NCBI RefSeq assembly: GCF_003253485.1
Contig: NZ_QKTX01000015.1
Span: forward strand, 62,001 to 126,000
Direction: 5' to 3'
From: Algoriphagus aquaeductus
GTDB lineage: Bacteria > Bacteroidota > Bacteroidia > Cytophagales > Cyclobacteriaceae
DNA length: 64,000 nucleotides
Both the position numbers and the translations under genes were made by a program. Shown here in pieces: positions 8,483-18,656 of this stretch. A model generated the notes under the pieces. It was not told where the DNA came from, did not search any database, and was given only the letters and a program-made list of their open reading frames with translations. Position 1 is the first letter of the stretch, and every line of letters starts with the position of its first letter.

Positions 8483-10903
8483 ATGAAGTATAGTTCATTC
8501 GTTCTGGTTCTTGTACTCACAGCAGGATTGGCATTCCTGGTTTCCAGGCCATTTGGTCAAATCCCGCCCTTGGCACCACTCCTCGATCCCTATCATGGGT
8601 TTTGGCAAAACTCCTTCAGCGAAGATCAATTAGCAGAGGATGAACTTTCCATGAATAATTTAACAGGACCTGTAGAAGTCGTTTATGACGAAAATTTAAT
8701 CCCCCACATTTTTGCCCAAAACGATCTCGATTTGTACAGAGCTCAAGGATATATCACGGCCAAACACAGGCTTTGGCAGATGGAGTTTCAGACGATGGCT
8801 GCAGCGGGCCGAGTTTCAGAAATCGTAGGTCCAATAGCAATCGATCTGGATCGGATGACCCGTAGAAAGGGACTTGCATTTGGAGCAGAATTAGGTTTTA
8901 AATTTCTTCAGGAAAAAGACCCTGAAACCCTGTCCTTGGTAGAGGCCTATGCCGATGGGGTCAATCAATACATCGCACAGCTCACCGATGCCAGACTTCC
9001 GGTAGAGTATAAAATTTTGAATTACAGACCGGAACCTTGGTCTGCCTACAAATCCTTGCTATTGCTCAAATACATGTCTGACATGCTGGTAGGAGATCGG
9101 GACCTGGAATATTCCAACCTCAGGAAAATACTTGGAGAAGCCGGGCTAAACAGGCTGTATCCTGATTTTCCAAAAGAAAATGACCCGGTCATTGAAAAAG
9201 AAAGAGTTTGGGATTTTCAACCTGTGACCGTGAACAAACCAGACAGCATTGCCTATCCTGATGATGCCTTGACTATGGGGGTACTGCCTCAGCCCACTGA
9301 AGGTACCGGGTCTAATAACTGGGCAGTAAGCGGGAGCAAAGCCAAAAATGGAAATCCGATTCTGGCAAATGATCCTCACTTAAGCCTCAATCTCCCATCC
9401 CTCTGGTATTCGATGCAATTGAGTACTCCAGAGCATTCCGTGAAAGGAGCCACGTTGCCGGGAGCCCTCGGTGTGATCTCCGGATTCAATGAACATATCG
9501 CTTGGGGTGTCACCAATGCAACGAGGGACACAAGAGATTGGTACAAAATCACTTTCAAAGATGATGCACGCAATTCGTACAAATACGGCTCAGAGTGGAA
9601 GGCTACCGACTTCAGAATTGAAGAAATAAAGATTAAAGGCGAAAAAGCCTTTATCGACACGGTTGTGTATACTCATTATGGGCCGGTAGTTTATGACCGG
9701 ACATTCAAGACAGACCGACAAGATGTGAATTTTGCCCTGCGATGGGTAGTGCATGAAGGGTCCAATGAGCAGCGGACATTTTTAATGATGAATAAAGCTA
9801 AGAATCACGGCGATTACCAAGCGGCTTTGGACCATTATTCCGCACCTGCACAAAACTTCGTGTTCGCCTCCAAATCAGGGGATGTTGCGATGCGGATTCA
9901 GGGGAAATTTCCCTTGAAATGGGCTCAGCAAGGTAAGTTTCTCATGGATGGAGCTGACCCGATGATGGAATGGCAAGGCTACATCCCTAATGAACATAAT
10001 GCGAGCACCTTGAATCCTCCAAGAGGATTTGTTTCCTCCGCCAATCAGCACCCGGTAGATCCCAGCTACCCATATTATGTGTTTGATCATACCTTTGAAC
10101 ATTATCGAAATAGAAGGTTGAACCGAAGACTCACTGAGTTGAACCAAATCACGGTGGAGGATATGAAAGGTCTTCAGTTTGACAATTACAATCTGCAGGC
10201 AGCTGAGGCACTTCCAGTGATGATCAATCTTTTGGGTACTCATCAAGTTGAATCGGCTGAAGCAGAAAAGTATTTGAATGAGCTCAAATCTTGGGATTAT
10301 TTTGCAGATCCAAGCAAAAAGGGACAAACACTCTATTCCATTTGGTTTGCAGAAACAGCGGAGAGCATTTGGAGAGATTTAATGAAAAATGAGGTTCCTT
10401 TGGTTCGCCCAACTAACTATCAGACGATCGAATTGATGACCGGATCTCCTAATGATCCCATTTTTGATATCAAAGGAACAGACCGGATTGAGACAGCCGC
10501 GTCACATGTTCAAATAGGATTTGATTCGTTGCTGGTAGCCATGAAAAAGTGGGAAGTAGAGGAAGGTGATTATTCATGGGCCAATTATAAGAAAACCACC
10601 ATTCAGCATTTGGTTCCCACTTTTAAATCATTTTCGGCGACAAACATTTACACAGGTGGAGGTTCGGGAATATTGAATGCCACGGGAAGCAGGCATGGAG
10701 CGAGCTGGAGAATGGTGGTGGAATTAGGGGAGACGATGCAAGCCTTTGGCATCTATCCCGGGGGACAATCCGGAAATCCCGGAAGCAAGTTTTACGACAA
10801 TTTCATCTCTGTTTGGGCAAATGGGGAATACCTCAATTTTAATTTGAGATCCAAAGAACAAACCGAAGGAGTTCTATTCAAAACTGTATTTAAAAAAGAC
10901 TAG
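8483..10903 (+). CDS. Penicillin-acylase-family (Ntn hydrolase) secreted protein
   Basis: The ATG at 8483 begins a signal peptide (MKYSSFVLVLVLTAGLAFLVS), which is why I prefer it to the TTG at 8351. The 806-residue precursor follows the penicillin G acylase plan: an alpha region with RAQGYITAKHRLWQMEF, a spacer, then the autocleavage point before Ser277 in GTGSNNWAVSG. Ser277 would become the N-terminal nucleophile of the beta chain. LANDPHL and the HYGPVV region further support the family. Members cleave amides such as N-acyl-homoserine lactones, penicillins or cyclic lipopeptides, and the substrate here cannot be predicted. A small membrane protein gene follows after 2 bases. Confidence 0.92.
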   Translation: MKYSSFVLVLVLTAGLAFLVSRPFGQIPPLAPLLDPYHGFWQNSFSEDQLAEDELSMNNLTGPVEVVYDENLIPHIFAQNDLDLYRAQGYITAKHRLWQMEFQTMAAAGRVSEIVGPIAIDLDRMTRRKGLAFGAELGFKFLQEKDPETLSLVEAYADGVNQYIAQLTDARLPVEYKILNYRPEPWSAYKSLLLLKYMSDMLVGDRDLEYSNLRKILGEAGLNRLYPDFPKENDPVIEKERVWDFQPVTVNKPDSIAYPDDALTMGVLPQPTEGTGSNNWAVSGSKAKNGNPILANDPHLSLNLPSLWYSMQLSTPEHSVKGATLPGALGVISGFNEHIAWGVTNATRDTRDWYKITFKDDARNSYKYGSEWKATDFRIEEIKIKGEKAFIDTVVYTHYGPVVYDRTFKTDRQDVNFALRWVVHEGSNEQRTFLMMNKAKNHGDYQAALDHYSAPAQNFVFASKSGDVAMRIQGKFPLKWAQQGKFLMDGADPMMEWQGYIPNEHNASTLNPPRGFVSSANQHPVDPSYPYYVFDHTFEHYRNRRLNRRLTELNQITVEDMKGLQFDNYNLQAAEALPVMINLLGTHQVESAEAEKYLNELKSWDYFADPSKKGQTLYSIWFAETAESIWRDLMKNEVPLVRPTNYQTIELMTGSPNDPIFDIKGTDRIETAASHVQIGFDSLLVAMKKWEVEEGDYSWANYKKTTIQHLVPTFKSFSATNIYTGGGSGILNATGSRHGASWRMVVELGETMQAFGIYPGGQSGNPGSKFYDNFISVWANGEYLNFNLRSKEQTEGVLFKTVFKKD

Positions 10904-10905
10904 GC

Positions 10906-11277
10906 ATGCGATTTATCTTCTTGACTATTTTAACAGCACTTCTTGTTGTTTTCTTGAATCCCATTGCTCCTTATTGGGCTGTAATGTTGGGAATTGGGGT
11001 AGTAAGCGCGCTTATTTACCCCAATGGTATCGGTGGATGGATGGGAGGTGGATTGGGTATGGGATTGACTTGGCTGGGACAAACCATTTACCTGGGGATC
11101 ATCACCTCCAGTAGTCTACCCAATAAAATGGGGGAACTTATGGGGCTAGGTTCCGGGATGAGTTTAATTGGAGTCACAGCAGTTTTAGGTTTTATTCTTG
11201 GGGGCTTTAGTGGATGGACTGGGGTTTTATTCCGCAATATGCTTCAAAAGCAAACAAAGGACATCTATAGAGGGTAA
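10906..11277 (+). CDS. Small multi-pass membrane protein, unknown
   Basis: The 123-residue protein is mostly hydrophobic, with about four membrane segments and glycine-rich turns (GIGGWMGGGLGMGLTWLG). No family is recognised. It starts 2 bases after the acylase stop, so the two are probably cotranscribed, and a strong terminator follows. Its function is unknown. Confidence 0.75.
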   Translation: MRFIFLTILTALLVVFLNPIAPYWAVMLGIGVVSALIYPNGIGGWMGGGLGMGLTWLGQTIYLGIITSSSLPNKMGELMGLGSGMSLIGVTAVLGFILGGFSGWTGVLFRNMLQKQTKDIYRG

Positions 11278-11291
11278 AAAAGCCATCTTTA

Positions 11292-11326
11292 AAAAATGCT
11301 CTTTTTTATACGAAAAGAGCATTTTT
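11292..11326 (+). terminator. Terminator separating the acylase unit from polysaccharide set 1
   Basis: AAAAATGCTCTTTT and AAAAGAGCATTTTT form a 14-bp stem around a 7-base loop, with A and T runs on both sides. It closes the upstream transcription unit just before the set 1 promoter/operator. Confidence 0.9.
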
Positions 11327-11344
11327 ATTTTTGCAATTTCCCGA

Positions 11345-11367
11345 AATGAGTACCTTTGTTACTCATT
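11345..11367. promoter_or_regulatory. Palindromic operator over the set 1 promoter (copy 1)
   Basis: AATGAGTA and TACTCATT flank a 7-base spacer. The inner bases TACCTTTG (11351-11358) fit the Bacteroidota -7 box TAnnTTTG, and a TTTG at 11330-11333 lies 17 bases upstream as a -33 candidate. The palindrome therefore covers the core promoter, as expected for a repressor site. The next gene, starting 15 bases later, encodes a winged-helix regulator. The same palindrome with the same spacing recurs at 33897-33919. The DNA pattern is direct observation; binding by the regulator is inference. Confidence 0.75.
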
Positions 11368-11381
11368 CTAGAAGATTTTTT

Positions 11382-11900
11382 ATGCTGGAATCATTGATCA
11401 CCTCTAAGACAAGACTGAGGTTACTTATTAAGTTTTTTGTGAACTCACAGAATCACAGTCACCTCCGTGGATTAGCGGAGGAGTTTGGAGAATCAACCAA
11501 TGCTATTCGGAAAGAACTTAACAACCTTACTCAAGCAGGAATTCTTATTTCCCAAAACGAGAAGAATAAAATTGAGTACAAGGCAAACGAAAGGCATCCC
11601 TTCTACACCAACATCCGGGATATTATCCGAAAGCATTTGGGTTTGGATATGCTTTTGGAGCAAATCTTGGATAGAATGGGAGAGGTAGAACAGGTGGTTT
11701 TGACGGGTGATTTGGCCAGAGGTAGCGATACCCGAGTAATCGACGTCTTGGTGGCCGGGGAGAATCTTAATGATGAATATATCAATCACCTCACCCGAAG
11801 AATTGAGCAATTAATCGATCGTAAAGTGATTTTCACCTTGGCATCCGGAAGGGTTTCTTCAGGAGGCTTGGTTCTTTTTGACCGTCAGGCAGGAGTATAA
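11382..11900 (+). CDS. Winged-helix regulator with degenerate nucleotidyltransferase domain
   Basis: This 172-residue protein has an N-terminal winged helix (about 5-70, with the recognition-helix region STNAIRKELNNLTQAGIL) and a C-terminal MNT-type nucleotidyltransferase-like domain (about 98-172). That domain keeps an ARG turn (112-114) but has Gly-Asp where active enzymes have Gly-Ser. It also has only Asp121 of the usual Asp pair, so it is probably a sensor, not an enzyme. Similar proteins stand first in exopolysaccharide loci of Bacteroidota. I chose the ATG at 11382 because the earlier ATG at 11346 lies inside the operator palindrome. It probably represses its own promoter and that of set 2. 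Confidence 0.8.
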   Translation: MLESLITSKTRLRLLIKFFVNSQNHSHLRGLAEEFGESTNAIRKELNNLTQAGILISQNEKNKIEYKANERHPFYTNIRDIIRKHLGLDMLLEQILDRMGEVEQVVLTGDLARGSDTRVIDVLVAGENLNDEYINHLTRRIEQLIDRKVIFTLASGRVSSGGLVLFDRQAGV

Positions 11901-11947
11901 CCTTGCCTATTTATGAAAAAAAATGCCTGGTAGGTTCCGAAGAAAAT

Positions 11948-11967
11948 GGGACTGAAAGGGCGAAGCT
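11948..11967 (+). promoter_or_regulatory. Shared polysaccharide leader element (copy 1)
   Basis: The sequence GGGACTGAAAGGGCGAAGCT lies between the regulator gene and the SLBB export gene. It differs by one base from the copy at 33999-34018 in front of set 2. A CTGGTA stands upstream in both cases (11927-11932 here). Upstream GTTCC (11934-11938) could pair with GGGAC in RNA. It is not coding in the preceding gene. A role in antitermination or as an RNA element is inferred only from its conservation and position. Confidence 0.6.
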
Positions 11968-12051
11968 GTATCAAGTATGATTCGATTCTTTATTCAAAAA
12001 AACACACATTTTCTTACGTTATTTGCCTTGCTGATAAAACAATTCCCCAAG

Positions 12052-14709
12052 ATGATTGGATACCGTTTTAAATTTGGAACCTGGGTACTGCTGTTTTTTT
12101 TCACATTATTTGTTTTTGATGTTGCGGCCCAATCGATGGCGGATATCCAAAATATAAAGGTTGACAATTTGTCTGACTCCCAGATAGAGCAATTGATCAA
12201 AAGAGCAGAGTCAGCAGGAATAAATGAAACGCAACTTGAGGCCTACGCTCTCGAGAGAGGCATGCCCCCGATGGAAGTTGCAAAATTGAGGGACAGAATC
12301 AGGCAACTGAAAAGTGGAGCAGGTCAGTCAAGATCAGGTCTGTCCAGAGATGGGGCCCAAGGAATTCCAGGTGCCTTGAGAGAGATTGAGGGGTTTGAAA
12401 TAGATCCCAAATTATTTGATTCTTTAAGAAAATCTGACCCTTATTATGATCTGACACCAATTCAAAAGAAGATTTTTGGTTACAAACTTTTTCATAATCG
12501 CGAATTGAATTTCAATCCCAGTCTAAACATTGCCACTCCTCCTAACTACGTCATAGGAGCAGGAGATCAACTTTTAATTGATGTATATGGATATTCCCAA
12601 GAATCTTTTGATCTGACGGTTAATCCCGATGGAAAGATCAATATTCCTAACATAGGGCCTATTTCTGTTGGTGGATCTTCCATTTCAGCAGCTACCGCAC
12701 GCATCAAAACTTCACTGTCCAGAATTTATTCAGGTATGCAGGGAAACAATCCCAATACCTTCCTTGAAATCCGCTTGGGAAATATTCGAACCATCTCTGT
12801 ATCAATTGTCGGTGAATTAGTCAAACCGGGAACCTACACACTTCCCTCTTTTGCCTCAGTTTTTAATGCCCTTTTTGCCGCTGGAGGACCTAATGAAAAC
12901 GGTACTTTTAGAGCAATACAAGTTTATCGGAATAACAGACTTCTTCAAGAAGTCGATGTTTATGATTTTTTAATCAAAGGTGAAAATACCGGCAATGTTT
13001 TGCTCAATGACAATGATGTAATTATTGTCCAGCCTTTTCGAAACAGGGTTGAAGTATTAGGTCCGGTTAGAAGAGAGGGATTGTTTGAAATGAAGGAAGG
13101 TGAAACCTTACAGGACCTTATCCGATTTGTGGGCGGATTTGCAAGCAATGGATATAAAGAGCGCGTGACAATAAGGAGAACCACCGATACACAACTTTTG
13201 GTGGAAGACGTGGCTAAGGAAGATTTTGATAAGTTTTATCCCAAAGATGGGGATGAAGTTAAAGTGGGAGAACTATTGAACCGATTTGAAAATCGGGTCC
13301 AATTATCTGGGGCTGTCAACAGACCGGGAGAGTTTGCCATTCCTGAATCTGGAATTGGAGTGAAGGAGTTGATCCAAAAGGGAGAAGGGCTTAGAGGTGA
13401 TGCGTTTACCAAAAGGGTGCTGCTTTACAGAACCAAGGAAAATTTGACCTTGGAGGCTCTATCCCTGGATTTAGAAGGGATAATGAACGGCTCCTTGCCA
13501 GACGTTCAGTTACGAAGGGAGGATATATTGAATGTGCCCAGCATATATGATTTGAGAGAGGAATATTATATCCAAATCTCCGGCGAGGTTAATTTTCCAG
13601 GTGCCTATCCTTTTGGCGAGAATATGACGGTAGCAGACCTTATTGTCAAAGCAGGTGGATTAAAAGAGGCTGCATCTAATTCCTCCATTGAAATTGCCAG
13701 AAGAGTCAGAAATGACATTTCAGGTAAAATAGCCGACTTGATCACTTTAGAAGTAGACTCTGATTTAAAACTCAAACCGGGGGAGTCCTCCATCCGCCTT
13801 CAGCCATTTGATCAGATTTTTATCCGAAAGAGTCCGGGATTTCAAAGGCAAAAACTGGTAACCGTGGAAGGTGAAGTGTTTTTTCCGGGAGAATATTCGT
13901 TGAGTAATGCCAATGAACGCATCTCCGATTTGATCAAACGAGCAGGAGGATTGAACCAGTTTGCCTATGCAAAAGGCGCAACGTTGGTAAGGAGGACTGA
14001 GTATTTTAAAGAAAAGTCAGATTCTGAATTAAAAGAAGAAAACCTGAGAACACTGAAAGAAAACCTTGAAAAGAATAAGGAAAATCTGAATGAAGCGGAA
14101 CAGATTCAATTAAAGCGGATTGAGGAAAAAATTAAGGAAATTGATGATCAGAAATTTGCTGAAGAGCTTCTGAAAAAGAAGTTGGAAGATCAAAATCCAG
14201 ATTTAAGGCTTAATCGTCTGTTGGACGTTTCTGATTCCTCCAAGGTGAAAATTGAATTCAAAGAGCAGGAATTGGTTGGAATCAACTTGCAGTCCATTTT
14301 GGATAATCCAGGGTCATCCCAAGACCTCATACTTTTAGAAGGAGATATCATTAGAGTCCCCAAAGAGTTGCAAACCGTGAGAATGAGGGGGCAAGTTCTT
14401 TTCCCAACTACGGCAAGATTTGAATTGGGAAGAGGATTTAAAAGGTATATAAGCAAATCTGGAGGATTTACCGAGTCAGCTAGAAGGTCAAAATCCTATG
14501 TGGTCTATGCCAATGGAGATGTTAAAAGGACCAGAAGTCTGCTTTTTTATAAGTTCTACCCCAATATTGAGCCAGGTGCAGAGATTATAGTGCCTCAAAA
14601 ACCGGAGAAACCTCCAATCGGACCTCAACAGTGGGTTGCCATCGGTACAGGTTTAGCAACCTTTGGTTTGGTCTTGATTCAGATCATAAATCTTGCTAAT
14701 ACTCCTTAA
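12052..14709 (+). CDS. Large SLBB-domain polysaccharide export protein (Wza-like)
   Basis: From the ATG at 12052 the protein has 885 residues and a clean signal peptide ending in DVAAQ; an upstream in-frame ATG at 11977 would add 25 residues. A polysaccharide-export domain begins near residue 162 (YVIGAGDQLLIDVYGYS). About six SLBB-type repeats begin near 252, 332, 415, 506, 602 and 775, each with the pattern GxVxxPGxY. A charged coiled-coil insert of about 70 residues (about 651-721) splits the last two. A hydrophobic segment (about 859-883) ends the protein. It probably forms the outer-membrane/periplasmic export channel of set 1. It is much longer than enterobacterial Wza (about 380 residues). 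Confidence 0.9.
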   Translation: MIGYRFKFGTWVLLFFFTLFVFDVAAQSMADIQNIKVDNLSDSQIEQLIKRAESAGINETQLEAYALERGMPPMEVAKLRDRIRQLKSGAGQSRSGLSRDGAQGIPGALREIEGFEIDPKLFDSLRKSDPYYDLTPIQKKIFGYKLFHNRELNFNPSLNIATPPNYVIGAGDQLLIDVYGYSQESFDLTVNPDGKINIPNIGPISVGGSSISAATARIKTSLSRIYSGMQGNNPNTFLEIRLGNIRTISVSIVGELVKPGTYTLPSFASVFNALFAAGGPNENGTFRAIQVYRNNRLLQEVDVYDFLIKGENTGNVLLNDNDVIIVQPFRNRVEVLGPVRREGLFEMKEGETLQDLIRFVGGFASNGYKERVTIRRTTDTQLLVEDVAKEDFDKFYPKDGDEVKVGELLNRFENRVQLSGAVNRPGEFAIPESGIGVKELIQKGEGLRGDAFTKRVLLYRTKENLTLEALSLDLEGIMNGSLPDVQLRREDILNVPSIYDLREEYYIQISGEVNFPGAYPFGENMTVADLIVKAGGLKEAASNSSIEIARRVRNDISGKIADLITLEVDSDLKLKPGESSIRLQPFDQIFIRKSPGFQRQKLVTVEGEVFFPGEYSLSNANERISDLIKRAGGLNQFAYAKGATLVRRTEYFKEKSDSELKEENLRTLKENLEKNKENLNEAEQIQLKRIEEKIKEIDDQKFAEELLKKKLEDQNPDLRLNRLLDVSDSSKVKIEFKEQELVGINLQSILDNPGSSQDLILLEGDIIRVPKELQTVRMRGQVLFPTTARFELGRGFKRYISKSGGFTESARRSKSYVVYANGDVKRTRSLLFYKFYPNIEPGAEIIVPQKPEKPPIGPQQWVAIGTGLATFGLVLIQIINLANTP

Positions 14710-14726
14710 GATTTCTGAATATCAAA

Positions 14727-15839
14727 ATGAGAAAAAGTGTAAAAGAAGTATTTGCAACCGATCAGGTTAAAGTCGTTGATATCTTTTCTCTTGTATTTGA
14801 GAAAAAAAGGATCTTGTGGATTTCAACCTTGGTTATATTCTCTTTGGGTATGGTATATCATTTCTTTTCTACCAAAGAATTTGAGTCGGTTTCTGCCAAA
14901 CTTTCAGAGACAAAAGAGGGAGGAAACCTTGGCGGATTAGGTCAAATATCAGGTCTTGCAGGTTTGGCAGGTGTTTCCCTTCCTGGGGGTGGGAATGACC
15001 TGGATGTGACTTTTCCTCCTGAACTTTACCCTCGTTTGGTGTATAGCCCTGAATTTTTAAAAGATATCCTCGATGAAGAATTATATTTTCAGAACATTGG
15101 AAAAAGAACAACTCTAAGAAGCTATCTGATCAGCGAGCGTCCGCGAAACTTTGTTGGAAGAATAAAAGATAAAATCACAGAAACACTCCGCAATGCTGCA
15201 TCTACTGTGACTCCAACCTCAATTGCCGGCAATCCTCCATCGGAGCAAATGGAAGGGACTGAAAAGCCTAGATTTTTATATCTAAGTCCTGTTGAACAAG
15301 GCCTTATAGGGTTTTTGAGTAAGAAAATAAAAATTGAAGTTGATGGGAAGGTGATCAATCTTTCGGTCAAACTTTCGGACCCGAATGCTGCAGCAGAATT
15401 GAACGGCTTGGTATTTAATAAAATTATAGAGTTTGTTACCCAGTATCGTACTGAAAAACAGAGGGTTAATCTTTCATTTGTGGAAAAAAGAACAAAAGAA
15501 GCTGAAGAAAACTTTCTTAAAGCACAGGTTAGATTGGCATCTTTCAGAGATTCTAACCAAGGTCTTATTTCCCAACAAGCTAGGTCAAAAGAAGAACAGC
15601 TTCAAGCAGAATTCAGCCTTGGCTTTAATCTGTATAATGGAATGAAGCAGGAATTAGAAAATGCAAGACTTCAATTAAAAGACAATACTCCCATTTTCAC
15701 TTCCTTTATTGAGCCATCTTTTCCCAATAGGGCTTCCAATCTTTCCTTTGTGGCCATGTTATTTCTCAGTGGTTTTTTAGGTGCGTTTATCGGAATTCTG
15801 ATTGTTGCAACTAAACTCTTTCTTGAATACCATTGCTAA
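14727..15839 (+). CDS. Wzz-family chain-length/co-polymerase protein without kinase
   Basis: The 370-residue inner-membrane protein has helices at about 24-43 and 344-366 with a periplasmic domain between. A coiled-coil stretch (about 248-320) precedes the second helix, as in Wzz/PCP proteins. A glycine-rich segment near residues 70-95 is unusual. No Walker motifs are present, so this is the kinase-free type. It follows the SLBB gene after 17 bases and presumably controls chain length and couples Wzy to export in set 1. Confidence 0.88.
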   Translation: MRKSVKEVFATDQVKVVDIFSLVFEKKRILWISTLVIFSLGMVYHFFSTKEFESVSAKLSETKEGGNLGGLGQISGLAGLAGVSLPGGGNDLDVTFPPELYPRLVYSPEFLKDILDEELYFQNIGKRTTLRSYLISERPRNFVGRIKDKITETLRNAASTVTPTSIAGNPPSEQMEGTEKPRFLYLSPVEQGLIGFLSKKIKIEVDGKVINLSVKLSDPNAAAELNGLVFNKIIEFVTQYRTEKQRVNLSFVEKRTKEAEENFLKAQVRLASFRDSNQGLISQQARSKEEQLQAEFSLGFNLYNGMKQELENARLQLKDNTPIFTSFIEPSFPNRASNLSFVAMLFLSGFLGAFIGILIVATKLFLEYHC

Positions 15840-15864
15840 CCATCTCTTGTCCGTAAGCCGATTC

Positions 15865-17016
15865 ATGAAGATATCATTAGAAAATAAAACCAAATCCATC
15901 CAAATGGTGGATCTCCGTACACAGTATGACCGGATTAAATCCGAAGTAGATCAAGCCATACAAAATGTTTTAAACAGTACTGCCTTTATCAATGGTCCAG
16001 AAGTAAAGCTTTTTGGTGAAGAATTGGCAGAGTATACAGGTGCCAAATATGTAATTCCTTGCGCTAATGGAACGGATGCGCTGCAAATAGCGATGATGGC
16101 CTTGGATTTCAAACCTGGTGAGGAAGTTATAGTACCTACTTTTACCTATGTAGCGACCGTAGAAGTAATCGCGCTATTGGGATTGAAACCAACGTTTGTG
16201 GATGTTTTACCGGATACCTATGAACTTGACCCTGCTGGACTTGAAAAAGCATTGGGACCCAAGGTGGTAGGAATTGTTCCCGTTCATCTTTATGGTCAGT
16301 GTTCCAACATGGAGTACATTCTCGAATTTGCTAAAAAACATGGTCTGAAGGTAATCGAAGATACAGCCCAGGCTATCGGAGCGGTTTACACCTTCTCTGA
16401 TGGGAAAAAGGCCCAAGCAGGAACGATGGGGGATGTAGGTACTACCTCTTTTTTTCCTTCAAAGAATCTGGGTTGCTTCGGAGATGGCGGGGCTATGTTT
16501 ACCAATAATTCTGAACTTGCCGAGAAGCTCAGAATGATCGCTAACCATGGTCAGAAAAAGAAATATTACCACGATTCGATCGGTGTAAATTCCCGTTTGG
16601 ATACGCTTCAAGCGGCTATTTTGAGAGTCAAACTCCAACACCTCAACAGCTATTCTGCTTCAAGAAATGAAGTAGCCGACCGCTATGATCAGGCTTTCGA
16701 AAATCATCCCAATATCCGCCCACCCAAAAGGGCTGCAAATTCTACCCATGTCTTCCATCAATATACGGTGCAGGTAGAAGGAGCTTCGAGGGATAAATTG
16801 AAAGACTATTTGCAGACCAAAGGAGTGCCGTCAATGGTTTATTATCCGGTCCCTCTACATCTTCAAAATGCCTATCTGGAATTCGGATATCAATTCGGAG
16901 ACTTTCCTGTAGCTGAGATGCTATGCAAAAAAGTACTTTCCCTACCTATCCATACAGAAATGAAAACTGCTGATCAGGAATATATCATTCAGTCAGTTTT
17001 GGACTTTTTTAATTAA
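15865..17016 (+). CDS. DegT/DnrJ/EryC1-family sugar aminotransferase (WbpE-like)
   Basis: This 383-residue PLP enzyme has the opening [19 protein letters not shown], a NGTDAL phosphate-binding turn, the EDTAQAIGA motif, and the PLP lysine Lys200 in [15 protein letters not shown]. It is closest in style to WbpE/WlbC, which aminates the 3-keto group of UDP-2-acetamido-hexuronic acid. The next two genes look like WbpD (N-acetyltransferase) and WbpB (oxidoreductase), which supports this reading. The ATG at 15865 was chosen over the longer frame that overlaps wzz. Confidence 0.88.
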   Translation: MKISLENKTKSIQMVDLRTQYDRIKSEVDQAIQNVLNSTAFINGPEVKLFGEELAEYTGAKYVIPCANGTDALQIAMMALDFKPGEEVIVPTFTYVATVEVIALLGLKPTFVDVLPDTYELDPAGLEKALGPKVVGIVPVHLYGQCSNMEYILEFAKKHGLKVIEDTAQAIGAVYTFSDGKKAQAGTMGDVGTTSFFPSKNLGCFGDGGAMFTNNSELAEKLRMIANHGQKKKYYHDSIGVNSRLDTLQAAILRVKLQHLNSYSASRNEVADRYDQAFENHPNIRPPKRAANSTHVFHQYTVQVEGASRDKLKDYLQTKGVPSMVYYPVPLHLQNAYLEFGYQFGDFPVAEMLCKKVLSLPIHTEMKTADQEYIIQSVLDFFN

Positions 17017-17042
17017 AGCATTCAAATCATATAGAGATATCT

Positions 17043-17633
17043 ATGTCAAGCGACCAAAAAGAATTTTATGCCCATGAAACTGCCGTCATTGATGAGGGTT
17101 GTGAAATAGGCAAGGGAACCAAAATCTGGCATTTTTCTCACATTATGGCCAAATGCAAAATCGGTGAAAACTGCAACATTGGCCAAAATGTAGTGATTTC
17201 CCCGGAAGTGGTTTTGGGCAAAAATGTGAAAGTTCAAAACAATGTGTCGATCTATACCGGTGTCACCTGCGATGACGATGTTTTTTTAGGACCATCCATG
17301 GTCTTCACCAACGTAATCAATCCCAGAAGTGCAGTGAACAGGAGAGGGCAGTATTCCAAAACCCATGTTGGAAAAGGTGCATCCATCGGGGCCAATGCCA
17401 CAATAGTCTGTGGACATGACATCGGTGAATTTGCCTTTATTGGTGCAGGGGCTGTAGTAACTAAGACCATTCCTGCTTATGCTTTGGTGGTAGGAAATCC
17501 TTCCCGTCAAATCGGCTGGATGAGTGAGTATGGTCATAAATTGGTTTTTGACAAGGAAGGAAAAGCGATTTGTCCTGAATCAGGAGAAGTTTATTATTTG
17601 AAAGAAGGACGTGTTTTGAAGTCAAATCCCTAA
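17043..17633 (+). CDS. Left-handed beta-helix N-acetyltransferase (WbpD/WlbB-like)
   Basis: The 196-residue protein consists mainly of hexapeptide repeats (such as [39 protein letters not shown]), the trimeric acyltransferase fold. The segment [20 protein letters not shown] is typical of the UDP-3-amino-hexuronate N-acetyltransferases WbpD and WlbB. It would acetylate the 3-amino sugar made by the preceding aminotransferase with acetyl-CoA. It sits 26 bases after that gene. Confidence 0.88.
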   Translation: MSSDQKEFYAHETAVIDEGCEIGKGTKIWHFSHIMAKCKIGENCNIGQNVVISPEVVLGKNVKVQNNVSIYTGVTCDDDVFLGPSMVFTNVINPRSAVNRRGQYSKTHVGKGASIGANATIVCGHDIGEFAFIGAGAVVTKTIPAYALVVGNPSRQIGWMSEYGHKLVFDKEGKAICPESGEVYYLKEGRVLKSNP

Positions 17634-17675
17634 TTATTTAACAACAAAGGTGAAATTCGCACTGCGAATAATTAA

Positions 17676-18655
<980 letters not shown>

Positions 18656-18656
<1 letters not shown>

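Noticed and set aside
9875-10327. 150-codon minus-strand ORF inside the acylase gene
   Set aside because: It is antisense to a conserved coding region, with no motif or promoter.
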